A DNA stretch of 64,000 bases from Sphingobium yanoikuyae (GTDB lineage: Bacteria; Pseudomonadota; Alphaproteobacteria; Sphingomonadales; Sphingomonadaceae). The translations under genes and the position numbers were made by a program. The number at the start of each line of letters is the position of its first letter. Position 1 is the stretch's first letter. Below are positions 1 to 9,422 of this stretch, one piece after another. The notes below the pieces were generated by a model. It saw only the letters and a program-made list of their open reading frames with translations. It was not told where the DNA came from and did not search any database. The DNA lies in contig NZ_CP139979.1 of NCBI RefSeq assembly GCF_034424525.1, positions 4,859,501-4,923,500 on the forward strand. The letters are read 5' to 3'.

Positions 1-57
1 ATGGCATGGAGATGGCGATGAAGGCACGGTCGGAGGGCCGCTGGATCGGGCCGGATT

Positions 58-408
58 GTGCGGAGGGTCAATGAGAACGGTCGCGTTCATGGGCTGCGGC
101 GTCGACCTGGCCGGGTGACGCAGGGGGAGGGACAAGGCTGCTGGCTCTGCGTCCGCCCGCTCGGCGCGCGGATCGAATGGCATCATCCCGTGCCCAAGAG
201 TTGGGGCGGGCGACAGATGGTGCCGGTCCATCCGATCTGCCACCGCACCATCCATGCCACCCTGTCCAACGCGGAACTGGCCCGCACCTATGCCGATGCC
301 ATGGCCTTGCGCAGCCATCCCGCCATCGCCCGTTTCCTCGGCTGGATCGCCGACAAGCCGGCCGATTTCCATGCGCCCACCCTGTCCGCCGGGCGCCGGC
401 GGCGATGA
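58..408 (+). CDS. HNH-type nuclease-like protein
   Basis: A small 116-residue protein with an HNH-like core. A Cys pair (CWLC) is followed by the WHHP motif, then a PVHPICHRTIH segment that supplies further Cys and His ligands. This matches the short bacterial HNH proteins that bind zinc and often cut DNA; the target here is unknown. The start is uncertain: GTG at 58 gives the full length, while an in-frame GTG at 115 begins just ahead of the first Cys and would remove a basic leader. No neighbour suggests a restriction or phage context. Family assignment is good; activity is inferred. Confidence 0.75.
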   Translation: MRRVNENGRVHGLRRRPGRVTQGEGQGCWLCVRPLGARIEWHHPVPKSWGGRQMVPVHPICHRTIHATLSNAELARTYADAMALRSHPAIARFLGWIADKPADFHAPTLSAGRRRR

Positions 409-488
409 ATCCGCGCGCGCAACATTTCTACTTGCGCCCGCGCGCGCATCGGTAGAGCGTGCCGCCGTGGAACGAACGGGGAGAGGAT

Positions 489-995
489 ATGCGTGACATT
501 CTGACGCTGGGCGGCTTGCTGGCCACCAGCCTGACCCTTGCCGCCTGCGGCAGCGAACCGGCCGCTCCGCCCGCGCAGGAGGAGGAGGCCGCGCCGGCGA
601 TGATGAAGAGCGGGCAATGGACCCTCAGCCGCAAGACCACCGGCTACAACACCCCCACCGTCACGGCGGAGGAATATCAGGCCGCGCTCAAGCAGGTGAG
701 CGAGGACAAGATCTGCATCAAGGTCGATGCCGCCGGCGTGCCCGACGCCGATGCGCTAGCCGGGGCGGAAGGCAGCGACTGCAGTTACAAGGACAAGATG
801 GTGCGCAAGGGCCGGTTGATCGCGACCCTTGCCTGCAAGGCCGGCGCCGGCACCTCCGAAATCGTGGTCGAGGGCAATTTTACCGAGGATACGCTGACCT
901 TCGGCACCACCATGACCAAGACGCAGGGCGGCAAGCCGGTGCTGCGCACCACCCACGACCTGTCCGGCAAGCGCGACGGCGACTGCCCGGCCTGA
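489..995 (+). CDS. DUF3617-like lipoprotein
   Basis: A 168-residue envelope protein. The N-terminus has a short hydrophobic stretch ending in a lipobox (TLAAC), so it should be lipidated and anchored in the membrane. After a Pro/Glu-rich linker the mature domain starts with SGQWTLSRKT and has paired cysteines (KICIK, SDCSY, LACKA), the pattern of DUF3617 proteins of unknown function that are common in sphingomonads. The start at 489 is chosen because a purine-rich ribosome site (gagagga) lies just upstream and the signal peptide follows directly; an upstream in-frame ATG at 459 would add a non-signal leader. Confidence 0.8.
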   Translation: MRDILTLGGLLATSLTLAACGSEPAAPPAQEEEAAPAMMKSGQWTLSRKTTGYNTPTVTAEEYQAALKQVSEDKICIKVDAAGVPDADALAGAEGSDCSYKDKMVRKGRLIATLACKAGAGTSEIVVEGNFTEDTLTFGTTMTKTQGGKPVLRTTHDLSGKRDGDCPA

Positions 996-1020
996 CCGGC
1001 GGGATCGATCCGGGTGGGCC

Positions 1021-1701
1021 TCAGTCCGCCCGGCGGGCCTGGGCATGGATTTCCGCCCGCGACAGCAGCAGGTCGAGGTCTGCGCGGCTGATGTCGAAAT
1101 TGTCGGGCAGTTCGGCCAGCGCCCTGTCGATATCCTCCAGGTGGAATCCTGCCTCCGCGCGCATCTTGTCGGCGATCACCGGCGGCGCGACCGGCTGGTG
1201 CGGATAGCTGTGGCCCGACAGGCGGTGGAAGAACAGGCCGAGGGACACCAGAGCGATCGAATTGATCCCGACCGGCGCAAAGGCGAAGGCATAGCCCGCA
1301 TCATGAATGCCCTGGCTGCCGATCACCGCGGTCAGCGCGGCGGCGCCGCCGGGCGGATGCAGGCAGCGCAGCAGGCTCATCAATATTATCGCAAGGCCCA
1401 CCGCCACGCCGGCCGCGACCATCATGTCGGGGATCAACTGATAGGCGGCGACGCCGATCAGGCTGGACAGGATATTGCCGCCCACCACCGACCAGGGCTG
1501 GGCCAGCGGGCTCGCCGGCACGGCGAAGATCAGCACGGCCGACGCGCCCAGCGGCGCGACGATGATCGGCAGGTCGCCGGCATGCAGGGGCAACTGGCTG
1601 CACACCAATATGGTGAGGCTGATGCCGATCGCCGCGCCCAGGCCCGCGACCAGTCGGTCGATCGGGCGGGCACCGGCCAGCAGAGGCTTGAAAAGATTCA
1701 T
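1021..1701 (-). CDS. HPP family integral membrane protein
   Basis: A 226-residue membrane protein with about four transmembrane segments, the APLGASAVLIF motif in the first half and the family signature LHPPGGAAAL. HPP proteins are inner-membrane proteins; in some organisms they have been linked to nitrite transport, but the role here is unknown. The C-terminal ~60 residues are soluble and charged. The ATG at 1701 is preceded by an AAGGAA ribosome site and starts MNLFKPLLAG, typical for the family; longer readings run into sequence without family similarity. It follows the GT-C-like gene on the same strand with an ~85-bp gap. Confidence 0.88.
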   Translation of the reverse strand: MNLFKPLLAGARPIDRLVAGLGAAIGISLTILVCSQLPLHAGDLPIIVAPLGASAVLIFAVPASPLAQPWSVVGGNILSSLIGVAAYQLIPDMMVAAGVAVGLAIILMSLLRCLHPPGGAAALTAVIGSQGIHDAGYAFAFAPVGINSIALVSLGLFFHRLSGHSYPHQPVAPPVIADKMRAEAGFHLEDIDRALAELPDNFDISRADLDLLLSRAEIHAQARRAD

Positions 1702-1786
1702 TGCGAATATTCCTTTGGCGCAGCCCCTTGCGCCGCCAGGAGGCAAAAGACCACCCCAGTTTTTCTGCCGCGCGGACAAGATCGCC

Positions 1787-3040
1787 TTATCGTGGCGGGC
1801 CAAGGCCGGTCGATGCAGATCCCATGTCGCAGGACAGGGTGGCACAGCTCAAGGCGGCGAATTCCCGCGCCCGGCTTCGCGCGCTCATGGCGGACTGGAT
1901 GGCAATCAGGCCGATCAGGCCAATGACCAGCATGCGTCGCCCCTGCGCCCAGGCCAGTGAGCCCATCACCCCGCACAGGGCGCAGGCGATCGCCGCCAGC
2001 GGCAGGAACATGCGTGGCTTGGGATCGATCGCCAGCGCATAGACCAGCACTGCGAAATGAAAGGCGCCCGCCAGCATCAGCCAGCCGATCAGCCGCCCGC
2101 CGGCGGCCGCACTGCCCAGATGCCGGCGTTGCAGGAGCAGCAATACCAGTGTCACCGGCAGGATGAAGGTAGCGCCATTGGCCATCAGGTTCAGCAGCGC
2201 ATCGACCGTCCAGTGCAGTTCGATCCCCGATGCTGGCCGCCAATGATCGATGAAATCGACATTGAACAGAGGACTGCGATGAATGTCGACGCCCGGCGCC
2301 AGTTCGCCGGTCGGCACGCCACCATGCGCCAGCGACAACCGCCATGACCGCAGGGGATCGCCGGTCGCGCTCCAGTAGAACAGCGTCTCGACCAGCAGTG
2401 GACCAGCCAATCCGCTCAGCAGACGTCCCAGCCCCTGCCATCGCCCGATAGCCAACGCCGCCGCGAAAAAGACCGGCACCATCGCCAGCGATGTCGGCCG
2501 GGTCATCACCGCGAAGGACAGGGCGGTGCCCGACAGGATGAACCAGATTGCGCCATTGCGTTCGCTCGCCCATTGCAGCCCATGGACTGCCGCGAGCAGA
2601 AAGGTGAGTTCAATGATGTCGACGCCGAAATGGAGCATGCGCTCGGAAAAGACCGGCATCATCGCAAAGCATAGCCCGCCGATCAGGCTGGCCCTGCGTC
2701 CGAAACGTCGTTCGACCGTGGCGGTGAACAGGGCGATGGCGCACAGGCTATAGGCCAGCGGCACGATCGCCAATATGATGCGGCTTTCGCCGAGCATCGC
2801 CAGCATCGCGCTCGCCGGAATGACCAGGGTGAAGCGGCGCGCCCAATGATCCCCCGGCAGGCAGTAGCCGTGCTGGCTCGCGCAGCGGGCCGCGTCCAGA
2901 TAATGCTGGTCGTCCCACCCATGCCCGACATAGCCGATCGGCGCGATCGCCATAATCAGCAGCGCCGCCATGATCGCGATCGCGATCGGGGGCAGGGAAA
3001 ATCCGGTGGAAGCCCTATTCTTGGCAAGGGACGTCGCCAT
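1787..3040 (-). CDS. GT-C-like polytopic membrane protein
   Basis: A 417-residue protein with roughly ten hydrophobic segments. The first periplasmic loop after helix 1 contains GWDDQHYLDAAR, which looks like the acidic active-site loop of GT-C (family 39-like) glycosyltransferases that use polyprenyl-phosphate sugars. A second feature is the TRPTSL loop after helix 5. The extra periplasmic C-terminal domain of many GT39 enzymes is absent. By inference it moves a sugar to lipid or protein in the inner membrane; donor and acceptor cannot be told. It is transcribed ahead of the HPP gene. Confidence 0.7.
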   Translation of the reverse strand: MATSLAKNRASTGFSLPPIAIAIMAALLIMAIAPIGYVGHGWDDQHYLDAARCASQHGYCLPGDHWARRFTLVIPASAMLAMLGESRIILAIVPLAYSLCAIALFTATVERRFGRRASLIGGLCFAMMPVFSERMLHFGVDIIELTFLLAAVHGLQWASERNGAIWFILSGTALSFAVMTRPTSLAMVPVFFAAALAIGRWQGLGRLLSGLAGPLLVETLFYWSATGDPLRSWRLSLAHGGVPTGELAPGVDIHRSPLFNVDFIDHWRPASGIELHWTVDALLNLMANGATFILPVTLVLLLLQRRHLGSAAAGGRLIGWLMLAGAFHFAVLVYALAIDPKPRMFLPLAAIACALCGVMGSLAWAQGRRMLVIGLIGLIAIQSAMSARSRAREFAALSCATLSCDMGSASTGLGPPR

Positions 3041-3094
3041 GGAGTTCCTTCATTCCGGCCGTAGAGATCCCATCCTAGACGCTAATGGTTAATG

Positions 3095-4333
3095 CTATTG
3101 CAGCGCGTCGATCGCCCGCTGGTCGCAATGTCTGGGGCCGCGCGGCACCGGGCTGACATTGGGTACCAGCAGCGACTGGCCGATCCGCATCGGCGCGAAG
3201 CGCTTTCGTTCTATCCCCGCGCAGCGCAGATATTGCTCCAGCATCCGCGGCGGCGTGTCGCGCTTCTCGTAGGAGAGGCGGAAGGTGCCCCAGTGGATCG
3301 GGATCGCGGTCGAAGCGCCCAGCCGCTCGAACAGTTCGACCGCGCGGCGCGGGCCGATATGCGCGTCCGATTCCATCTGTCCCGGCCAGAAGCGAAAGGC
3401 GCCGATCGGGATCAGCGCCAGCCGGATCGGCCCGAACCGCGTTGCATCGCCGGTCCAGCCCATGTCGCCCGCGCCGGTGTCACCGGCAAAATAGATATTG
3501 CCCGCCCGCGTCTCGATCAGGAAGCTCGACCAGAGCGCCCGGTTGCGGTCGGTGAACCAGCGGCTGCTCCAATGATGGTTGCGCGTCGCATGGACCCGAT
3601 AGTCCGGGCAATGCTCGTAATTCTCGCACTGGATCACCGCTTCGGGCACAAGTCCGTTCAACTGCGCGCCGGTCACCGACTGACCCCAGTCGAGCGCCAC
3701 CGACGGGATGCCGTTCGCCTTCAATATCGCGTCATTGCCCAGCGCCGTGACGATCCTGGGCCGGTCGCGCTGCCACAGCATCTTGAGTGTCGGGATATCC
3801 AGATGGTCATAATGATTATGGCTGATGACGATCAGGTCGATCCTGGGCAGATCCTTCATCCTGATGCCCGGCTCCGCGACCCGTTTTGGCCCCAGCGGCG
3901 GAAAGGGGCTGGCATGGTCGGACCAGATCGGGTCGGTCAATATGTTGATGCCCGCCGCCTGCACCAGCACGGTCGCATGGCCGACCCAGGTGGCGACCAT
4001 GCCGCGCGGCGCGGCAAAGGGGGCGGGGCGCGCCGGCTTGACCGCCACCGCATCGGGCCATGCGGGGCGATCGTCATTGCCCAGCAGCCAGCGGGCGATG
4101 AAGCCCTGCCGGCTGGTGCCGGGCGGGGCGGGCATGTCGATCGCGCCATCGGGGTTGAAGAAGCGGGCGCCGTCATAATGGCGGCTCGCCGGCCCCTCAT
4201 AATAGATGCGGTCGAGGAAGGGCGGCACGATCACCGTCGCCAGGCAGGCGGCGATCAGCAGGAACAGCAGCGCGACCCCGACAGCCTTCATCATTGCAAC
4301 CGCGCGCGCCATGCCTGCTCCCATGCCCGTCAT
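3095..4333 (-). CDS. Metallo-beta-lactamase-fold hydrolase, NAPE-PLD-like
   Basis: A 412-residue enzyme with one N-terminal transmembrane helix (about residues 15-38), so it is probably membrane-anchored. The metal site motif SHNHYDHLD spans residues 171-179 (H172, H174, D176, H177), followed by the AGDTG and IPIHWGTF segments that supply further ligands. The arrangement matches the NAPE-phospholipase D/RomA branch of the metallo-beta-lactamase superfamily, zinc phosphodiesterases acting on lipids. The substrate is not known. An alternative start at residue 8 (4312) is possible. It is divergent from the sulfatase gene with a 177-bp gap. Confidence 0.85.
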   Translation of the reverse strand: MTGMGAGMARAVAMMKAVGVALLFLLIAACLATVIVPPFLDRIYYEGPASRHYDGARFFNPDGAIDMPAPPGTSRQGFIARWLLGNDDRPAWPDAVAVKPARPAPFAAPRGMVATWVGHATVLVQAAGINILTDPIWSDHASPFPPLGPKRVAEPGIRMKDLPRIDLIVISHNHYDHLDIPTLKMLWQRDRPRIVTALGNDAILKANGIPSVALDWGQSVTGAQLNGLVPEAVIQCENYEHCPDYRVHATRNHHWSSRWFTDRNRALWSSFLIETRAGNIYFAGDTGAGDMGWTGDATRFGPIRLALIPIGAFRFWPGQMESDAHIGPRRAVELFERLGASTAIPIHWGTFRLSYEKRDTPPRMLEQYLRCAGIERKRFAPMRIGQSLLVPNVSPVPRGPRHCDQRAIDALQ

Positions 4334-4510
4334 CGCGCCGCCATAGCGGACCGGCGGGGCAGGGCAAGGCCTCCCTATTGACCCTGACCCATGTTGGCGA
4401 GTGCGCCATTCCCGGCCTCGGGATCAAGGATAACCCTGATACCAACCGGCCCATCGCCGACCTAGCCTTGCGCCGTTCGTCTTCCCCAGTCTGACTCGCA
4501 GGAGCATCGC

Positions 4511-5971
4511 ATGAGCAAAAAGCCGAATATTCTCATCATCTGGGGCGATGACGTCGGGATGTGGAATCTCAGCTGCTATCATCGCGGCATGATGGGCGGC
4601 TCGACCCCCAATATCGATCGCATCGCCAAGAAGGGCATGATCTTCATGGATCATTATGCCCAGGCCTCCTGCACCGCCGGCCGCGCCGCCTTCATCACCG
4701 GCCAATATCCGATCCGCGTCGGCCTCAGCACCGTCGGCCTCGCCGGCGCGCCGCAGGGCATGCAGAAGGAAGATCCCACGATCGCAGAACTGCTCAAGCC
4801 CCATGGCTATGCCACCGGCCAGTTCGGCAAGAACCATCTGGGCGACCGGGACGAGCATCTGCCGACCGCGCATGGCTTCGACGAATTTTTCGGCATCCTC
4901 TATCACCTCAATGCCGGCCAATATTCGGAAGAATATGATTATCCCAAGGATCCCGAAGTGGCCAAGGCCTTCGCCTGGCGCGGCGTGATCCACAGCAAGG
5001 CCGACGGCAAGGGGGGCCAGTCGATCGAGGACAAGGGGCCTTTCGGTTCCGAGCGACAGAAGACGCTCGTCAATGAATTCATGGTCGAATCCAAGCGCTT
5101 CATCACCGATGCGGTGAAGGCCGACAAGCCCTTCTTCGTCTGGCACAACACGACGCGCATGCATTACCAGACCCACCTGCCGCCCGAATATGACGGCGTC
5201 ACCGGCTATGGTCTCTATGCCGACGGCGTGAAGCAGATGGACGATCATGTCGGCGAACTGCTCGACCTGCTCGAAGAACTGGGCGTGGCCGACGACACGT
5301 TCGTCATGTTCTCGACCGACAATGGCGCGGCCTCCAATTCATGGCCCGATGGCGGCAACCAGCCCTTCCGCGGCGAAAAGGGCGTCGGCGGCTATGAAGG
5401 CGGCTTCCGCGTGCCCTGCGTCGTCAGCTGGCCCGGCCATGTGCAGGAAAATGTCGCCACTGGCGAGTTCATGGCGATGGAGGACTGGATGCCCACCATC
5501 CTGTCCGCGCTGGGCGAGCCGGAGCTCAAGGATGAACTGCTCAAGGGCAAGACCATCGGCAGCATGACCTACAAGGTCCATCTCGACGGCTATGACCAGA
5601 CCGAATTGCTCAGCGGCAAGGGCAAGTCGAAGCGCAAGGATTTCTACTATTTCACGGAAACCACGCTGCACGGCCTGCGCTATGGCGACTGGAAGTTCCT
5701 GTTCAAGACGCAGGACAAATGGTTCAACGGCATTCAGGAAAATCTGAACACGCCGCTGATCACCAATTTGAAGCTCGATCCGTTCGAGCGTTTCCATGAA
5801 GCGCGCGGCTTCGACGAGTGGCAGGAAAACCGATCCTGGACGCTGGCGCCGGCCACCGCGCAGATCGCAAAGTTCATGAAGTCGCTTCAGGAATATCCGC
5901 CGCGCATCAAGAGCCTGGATTTCGATCTGGACGCGATGGTGGCGGACGCATCGGCCTCGCAGGCGCGCTGA
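4511..5971 (+). CDS. Type I (formylglycine) arylsulfatase
   Basis: A 486-residue sulfatase. The CTAGR motif at residues 54-58 is the C-x-A-x-R signal in which the Cys is converted to formylglycine, the catalytic nucleophile. The calcium-binding acids are visible at D13-D14 (WGDDVG) and in the later FSTDNGA segment. There is no signal peptide: the protein begins MSKKPNILII, so unlike many bacterial sulfatases it appears cytoplasmic. It should hydrolyse sulfate esters; the substrate is unknown. No sulfatase-modifying enzyme lies in the window. A hairpin separates it from marC. Confidence 0.9.
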   Translation: MSKKPNILIIWGDDVGMWNLSCYHRGMMGGSTPNIDRIAKKGMIFMDHYAQASCTAGRAAFITGQYPIRVGLSTVGLAGAPQGMQKEDPTIAELLKPHGYATGQFGKNHLGDRDEHLPTAHGFDEFFGILYHLNAGQYSEEYDYPKDPEVAKAFAWRGVIHSKADGKGGQSIEDKGPFGSERQKTLVNEFMVESKRFITDAVKADKPFFVWHNTTRMHYQTHLPPEYDGVTGYGLYADGVKQMDDHVGELLDLLEELGVADDTFVMFSTDNGAASNSWPDGGNQPFRGEKGVGGYEGGFRVPCVVSWPGHVQENVATGEFMAMEDWMPTILSALGEPELKDELLKGKTIGSMTYKVHLDGYDQTELLSGKGKSKRKDFYYFTETTLHGLRYGDWKFLFKTQDKWFNGIQENLNTPLITNLKLDPFERFHEARGFDEWQENRSWTLAPATAQIAKFMKSLQEYPPRIKSLDFDLDAMVADASASQAR

Positions 5972-5988
5972 TCGCGACAGGCATGAAG

Positions 5989-6021
5989 CGGATGCCGCAG
6001 GGGCCCGACCTGCGGCATCCG
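5989..6021 (+). other. Intercistronic hairpin after sulfatase gene
   Basis: A perfect 13-bp inverted repeat (5989-6001 with 6009-6021, 7-nt loop) lies 17 bp after the sulfatase stop and ahead of the MarC gene. No T-run follows, so it may protect the 3' end of the upstream message rather than end transcription. Confidence 0.6.
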
Positions 6022-6049
6022 ATGGTTCGGCAGGGCAGGGGTGCGTGCC

Positions 6050-6682
6050 ATGAATGATCTGAGTTTCGTCCTGGTCATCTTCTTCGTCACATTGGGACCG
6101 ATCAAGGTGATCGCCGCCTTTGCCCAGTTGACCAGCCAGTTGCCCGATGGGGAGCGGCGCGCGCTGGCGCTCCGGTCGACCCTGATTGCTACGGCCGTCG
6201 GCTTCCTCATCCTGTTCATCGGCGACAATCTGCGCCAGAATTGGCAGATTGCATCGCCCGACCTGTTGCTGACCGGCGGCGTGCTGCTGCTGATCGGCGC
6301 GCTGGAGGCGGTCAAGAATGCGCAGCATGCCCCCGCGCCCGATGCGCCGCCGACCTCGGCCAAGGGGCTGGCCATGTCGCCGGTGACCTTCCCGATCATC
6401 ATCACGCCCTATGGTATCGTGGCGCTGCTGCTGTTCGCGGCCGTGGCTGGCGATACCCGGACCTTCCTGACCGGCGTGTTCGGGATCTTCCTGGGCATGA
6501 TGGTGGCGGATTTTCTGGCGATGATCTTTGCCCGCCAGTTGCTGGGCTTCATCCATGCCGGTACGTTGATGGCGTTCGGCTGGATGATCGCGGTGCTGCA
6601 GGCGGCGCTGGCGATCCACGCCATCATGTCGGGCCTGCAGCAATATGGCGTCGTGCCCGGACCGCTTCCCGTCGTCCCTTGA
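6050..6682 (+). CDS. MarC family integral membrane protein
   Basis: A 210-residue protein with about six transmembrane helices. The segments FFVTLGPIKVIAAF and MSPVTFPIIITPYGIVALL carry the duplicated Pro/Gly pattern of the MarC/UPF0056 family. These inner-membrane proteins were once tied to multiple antibiotic resistance in Escherichia coli, but that link was not confirmed and the transport substrate is unknown. ATG 6050 gives MNDLSFVLV, directly entering helix 1; a GTG at 6041 would add three residues. A strong terminator follows. Confidence 0.88.
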   Translation: MNDLSFVLVIFFVTLGPIKVIAAFAQLTSQLPDGERRALALRSTLIATAVGFLILFIGDNLRQNWQIASPDLLLTGGVLLLIGALEAVKNAQHAPAPDAPPTSAKGLAMSPVTFPIIITPYGIVALLLFAAVAGDTRTFLTGVFGIFLGMMVADFLAMIFARQLLGFIHAGTLMAFGWMIAVLQAALAIHAIMSGLQQYGVVPGPLPVVP

Positions 6683-6693
6683 TGCGACGGGGT

Positions 6694-6733
6694 GGCGGAT
6701 CAGGCGCCGGCCGGCCCTGATCCGCCCCTTTTT
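6694..6733 (+). terminator. Rho-independent terminator of marC
   Basis: An 11-bp perfect stem (6694-6704 with 6716-6726) has a GC-rich 11-nt loop and is followed by CC and then five T residues on the + strand. It ends 5 bp before the stop codon of the convergent DUF2235 gene. Confidence 0.85.
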
Positions 6734-6738
6734 GCGTG

Positions 6739-7827
6739 TTATGGCTGCAGCATGTCGGGCTTGCGCTTCGCCAGGTCGACCAGCGCTGCCGGCCGCCATT
6801 CGGGCAGCTTGTGCCAGCGTTCGATCGCCGCATCGGACAGGGCTTCATTGGTCCGCCCGGCGTCATGCGGCACGTCGATCGCACGCTCGCCCGATCCGAA
6901 CAGGCGGTAGAAGAAGGTCTGGGATTCGGTCACCGGACCGAGGGGATCGGGATGGTGCGGCGGGAAACCGGGCGGCACCAGCCCGAACGGATCATCCACC
7001 GCCAGTCCCGCGAGCCGGGCGCGCGCCACCATCCATTCCAGCGCGATATCCGACAGGCTGGAATCGGGATTGCCGCCACCGACATCGGCATGGCAGCCGG
7101 GGAACCAGCATTGCTCGACATGCTGGCCTGCGCCCTGCCCCTCGGGGATCGTCCACAATGTCGGCAGGAACGGCTTGCGATGCTCGTCGATCGCCACCGC
7201 ATGAAAGGCGAAGGCGACGCTCGATGACAGGTCGGTGTCGTGAAATTCCCGGTTCACCCGGAACAGATGCTTCAATATCCCCTGGAACAAGGTGTTGGGC
7301 ACGCCCAGCGACCCGACCGTGTCCCACACGCCGACGCACCGGATCGGCGTGCCGTCGGACCAGGCATAGCTTTGCCGGAACAGGCGCGACGCCTCCGATC
7401 GTGGCGCGCGGGTTCCGTCGCGCGAACGATAGAGCGCGAAGGCATCGGGGATCAGGCTTTCATGCTCGGGCCGCAATATGCCGGAATTGCGCACGAAACC
7501 GGCCAGCGACCGGGCGGTATAGGCGCCCCGGCTGAAGCCGAAGAAATAGAGCTGGTCGCCCGGCTGATAGGTGCGCACCAGCCAGGCATAGCAGGACAGG
7601 AGGATGCGGCTGATGCCATAGCCGGTGGCCCCGTCGATCAGCCGCTTGGTCCGCGACGCCATCGACCCGATGCCATTATGATAGAAGACGCGCTGCGCCG
7701 TGCCGTCCTCCGCCATTGCGGGGATCAGGCTGGCCAGCTTCACCACATTGGTCGGGCAGGGCCTACCCTGCTCATTATGGTCGGGCTCGTTCCAGGTGCC
7801 GTCGCAACAGACCACGATGCGCTTCAT
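6739..7827 (-). CDS. DUF2235 alpha/beta hydrolase (Tle1-like fold)
   Basis: A 362-residue protein. It begins MKRIVVCCDGTWNEP, the hallmark start of DUF2235, and has the nucleophile elbow GFSRGAYTAR (G97-F-S99-R-G101) of serine hydrolases, followed by VGVWDTVGSLG and a late H-x-D region (GCHADVGGG). The same domain occurs in the type VI secretion phospholipase family Tle1, but many members are housekeeping proteins. No type VI genes or immunity partner are seen nearby, so an effector role is not supported. The start is placed at 7827 because the family begins there; an upstream GTG/ATG extension at 7884 lacks similarity. Confidence 0.87.
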   Translation of the reverse strand: MKRIVVCCDGTWNEPDHNEQGRPCPTNVVKLASLIPAMAEDGTAQRVFYHNGIGSMASRTKRLIDGATGYGISRILLSCYAWLVRTYQPGDQLYFFGFSRGAYTARSLAGFVRNSGILRPEHESLIPDAFALYRSRDGTRAPRSEASRLFRQSYAWSDGTPIRCVGVWDTVGSLGVPNTLFQGILKHLFRVNREFHDTDLSSSVAFAFHAVAIDEHRKPFLPTLWTIPEGQGAGQHVEQCWFPGCHADVGGGNPDSSLSDIALEWMVARARLAGLAVDDPFGLVPPGFPPHHPDPLGPVTESQTFFYRLFGSGERAIDVPHDAGRTNEALSDAAIERWHKLPEWRPAALVDLAKRKPDMLQP

Positions 7828-7941
7828 CCGTGCCTCCCCATCGGCAGGAAAATGGCCACCCTCCTCTATCGGGCGGGCGGCCATGGTCGCTGCGGGGCAG
7901 CCTGTTTTATAGGAGGAAACGGACGCGCCGGGCGGCGCGGA

Positions 7942-9345
7942 TCAGCCCTGATCCTTATAGGCCATCTGCAAGATGCCCCAGTGGCGCCCGCGCACATGGA
8001 TGGAGGCGATCACCTGCTTCAGCAGGATGACCTCGCCCTCGGCGGTCAGGCGGCGATAGGCCTTGATGCAGAAGGGTTCGGTGATCTTGCACTGTTCGCG
8101 CGTGTCGGGGAAATCGAACACCACGCCCTGGCGCGAAAATTCCGCATTCCATTTCTCGTCGCCCGGCCGCTGGGGCAGCGCACGTTCCGGCATGGCGATC
8201 GCGCCGAAGCTGTTGCGATCGGTGAAGGTCATGCCGAACAAGCCCTTGTAGCCGCGCGCCACTTCCTGCTGCGCGCGCGCCTCGGCCTGCATGATCGGCT
8301 GGATCGGATGGGTGAATTGCGGCGGATTGGTGCCGCGGATCGGCGCATAATATTCGCTGAAGACATCGGCCTCGCCGATGCGGCCGTCATCCAGCGCCTG
8401 CTCGATCGCACGGCCCACCGCCTGCGCGGCGGTCAGGCTGAACCGGATATAGGGCGAATCGGGAATGTCGACGCCGCTTTCCGCCAGATATTGCAGCAGC
8501 ATGTTGGTGTCGTCGCTGGCGATCGACACCCGGCCCGACAGTCGTTGCAGGCCGTCGGCATTGTCGCCCGACGTGCTCGACAGCGCCGACAGGCCGGTGC
8601 GGATCTCGCTGGCGGAACCGACCATGGAGGCGATCCGCTCGGCCACCGCCTCGCTGTTGCTCGACAGGCCCTGCATCAGCGATCCCAGCCGGTCGACCAG
8701 CGCCTCGATATTCTTGGTGTCGGACAGCGCCGTGCGCGCGGTCTGCGCGCCATGGGTGATGCTGTCCAGCATGCCGCCGGCCTCGCTGGTCAGCGCGCCG
8801 ATCGACCGCTCGATCGTCTGGGTCGCGCTCGCCGTTTCCTGCGCCAGCTTCTTCACTTCGGCCGCGACCACGGCAAAGCCGCGCCCCGCGTCACCGGCCC
8901 GTGCCGCCTCGATCGTCGCGTTGAGCGCGAGCAGATTGGTCTGGCTGGCGATGCCGCTGATCACGCTGGTGACATGGGCGACGGTCTTGAGCGCCTCGCC
9001 AAAGCCGTCGAGGCGCGCATGGATACGGCTCACCTGTTCGATCAGGTCGACGAAATTGCCGTTCGCGGTCGACAGCTGCCGTCCCGAATCATCGATGATG
9101 GCGCGGGCGGCGACCGCCTTCTCGCGCGCGTCCTGGCCGACCAGCGACACGCTTTCGCCGTCGCGCGACAATTGCGACGCGGCGCCGCTGATCGCCTCGA
9201 TCGTGCGCGCCTGCTGCGTCACCCGGTCCGCGAGTTCGCTGATATCTGCCTGAAGGTCGAGCGTACGGATACCCAGGTCGCCCGATAATTTGGCGACCTT
9301 CATTACCGCTCGTGCGACGGTTCCCGATTGCGTTTCTGTGCCCAC
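7942..9345 (-). CDS. Soluble methyl-accepting chemoreceptor, reversed domain order
   Basis: A 467-residue chemoreceptor with no transmembrane segment. The signalling hairpin comes first: the highly conserved tip and flank run from about residue 131 to 168 ([20 protein letters not shown] then [15 protein letters not shown]). The C-terminal ~150 residues form a separate domain with two cysteines ([12 protein letters not shown]) and end with [13 protein letters not shown], resembling Cache/PAS-like sensor ends found in other alphaproteobacterial receptors. It would act in the cytoplasm, signalling to CheA/CheW encoded elsewhere. No che genes adjoin it. The ligand is unknown. Confidence 0.88.
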   Translation of the reverse strand: MGTETQSGTVARAVMKVAKLSGDLGIRTLDLQADISELADRVTQQARTIEAISGAASQLSRDGESVSLVGQDAREKAVAARAIIDDSGRQLSTANGNFVDLIEQVSRIHARLDGFGEALKTVAHVTSVISGIASQTNLLALNATIEAARAGDAGRGFAVVAAEVKKLAQETASATQTIERSIGALTSEAGGMLDSITHGAQTARTALSDTKNIEALVDRLGSLMQGLSSNSEAVAERIASMVGSASEIRTGLSALSSTSGDNADGLQRLSGRVSIASDDTNMLLQYLAESGVDIPDSPYIRFSLTAAQAVGRAIEQALDDGRIGEADVFSEYYAPIRGTNPPQFTHPIQPIMQAEARAQQEVARGYKGLFGMTFTDRNSFGAIAMPERALPQRPGDEKWNAEFSRQGVVFDFPDTREQCKITEPFCIKAYRRLTAEGEVILLKQVIASIHVRGRHWGILQMAYKDQG

Positions 9346-9422
9346 GGCAACTGGCTAGCCATGGATGGTAAAATATCGGTTATCATACTGACACGGATGT
9401 CAGCTTCGTCAGAATGACGCTT

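Noticed and set aside
6739..7827. Type VI secretion effector (Tle1)
   Set aside because: The domain fits, but no tss genes, vgrG, PAAR or immunity gene are nearby, and DUF2235 proteins are common outside type VI systems.
7240..9288. 682-codon open frame on the + strand opposite the DUF2235 and chemoreceptor genes
   Set aside because: It spans two real minus-strand genes, is rich in Arg/Gly/Ala/His and has no recognisable domain; such antisense frames are common in GC-rich DNA.
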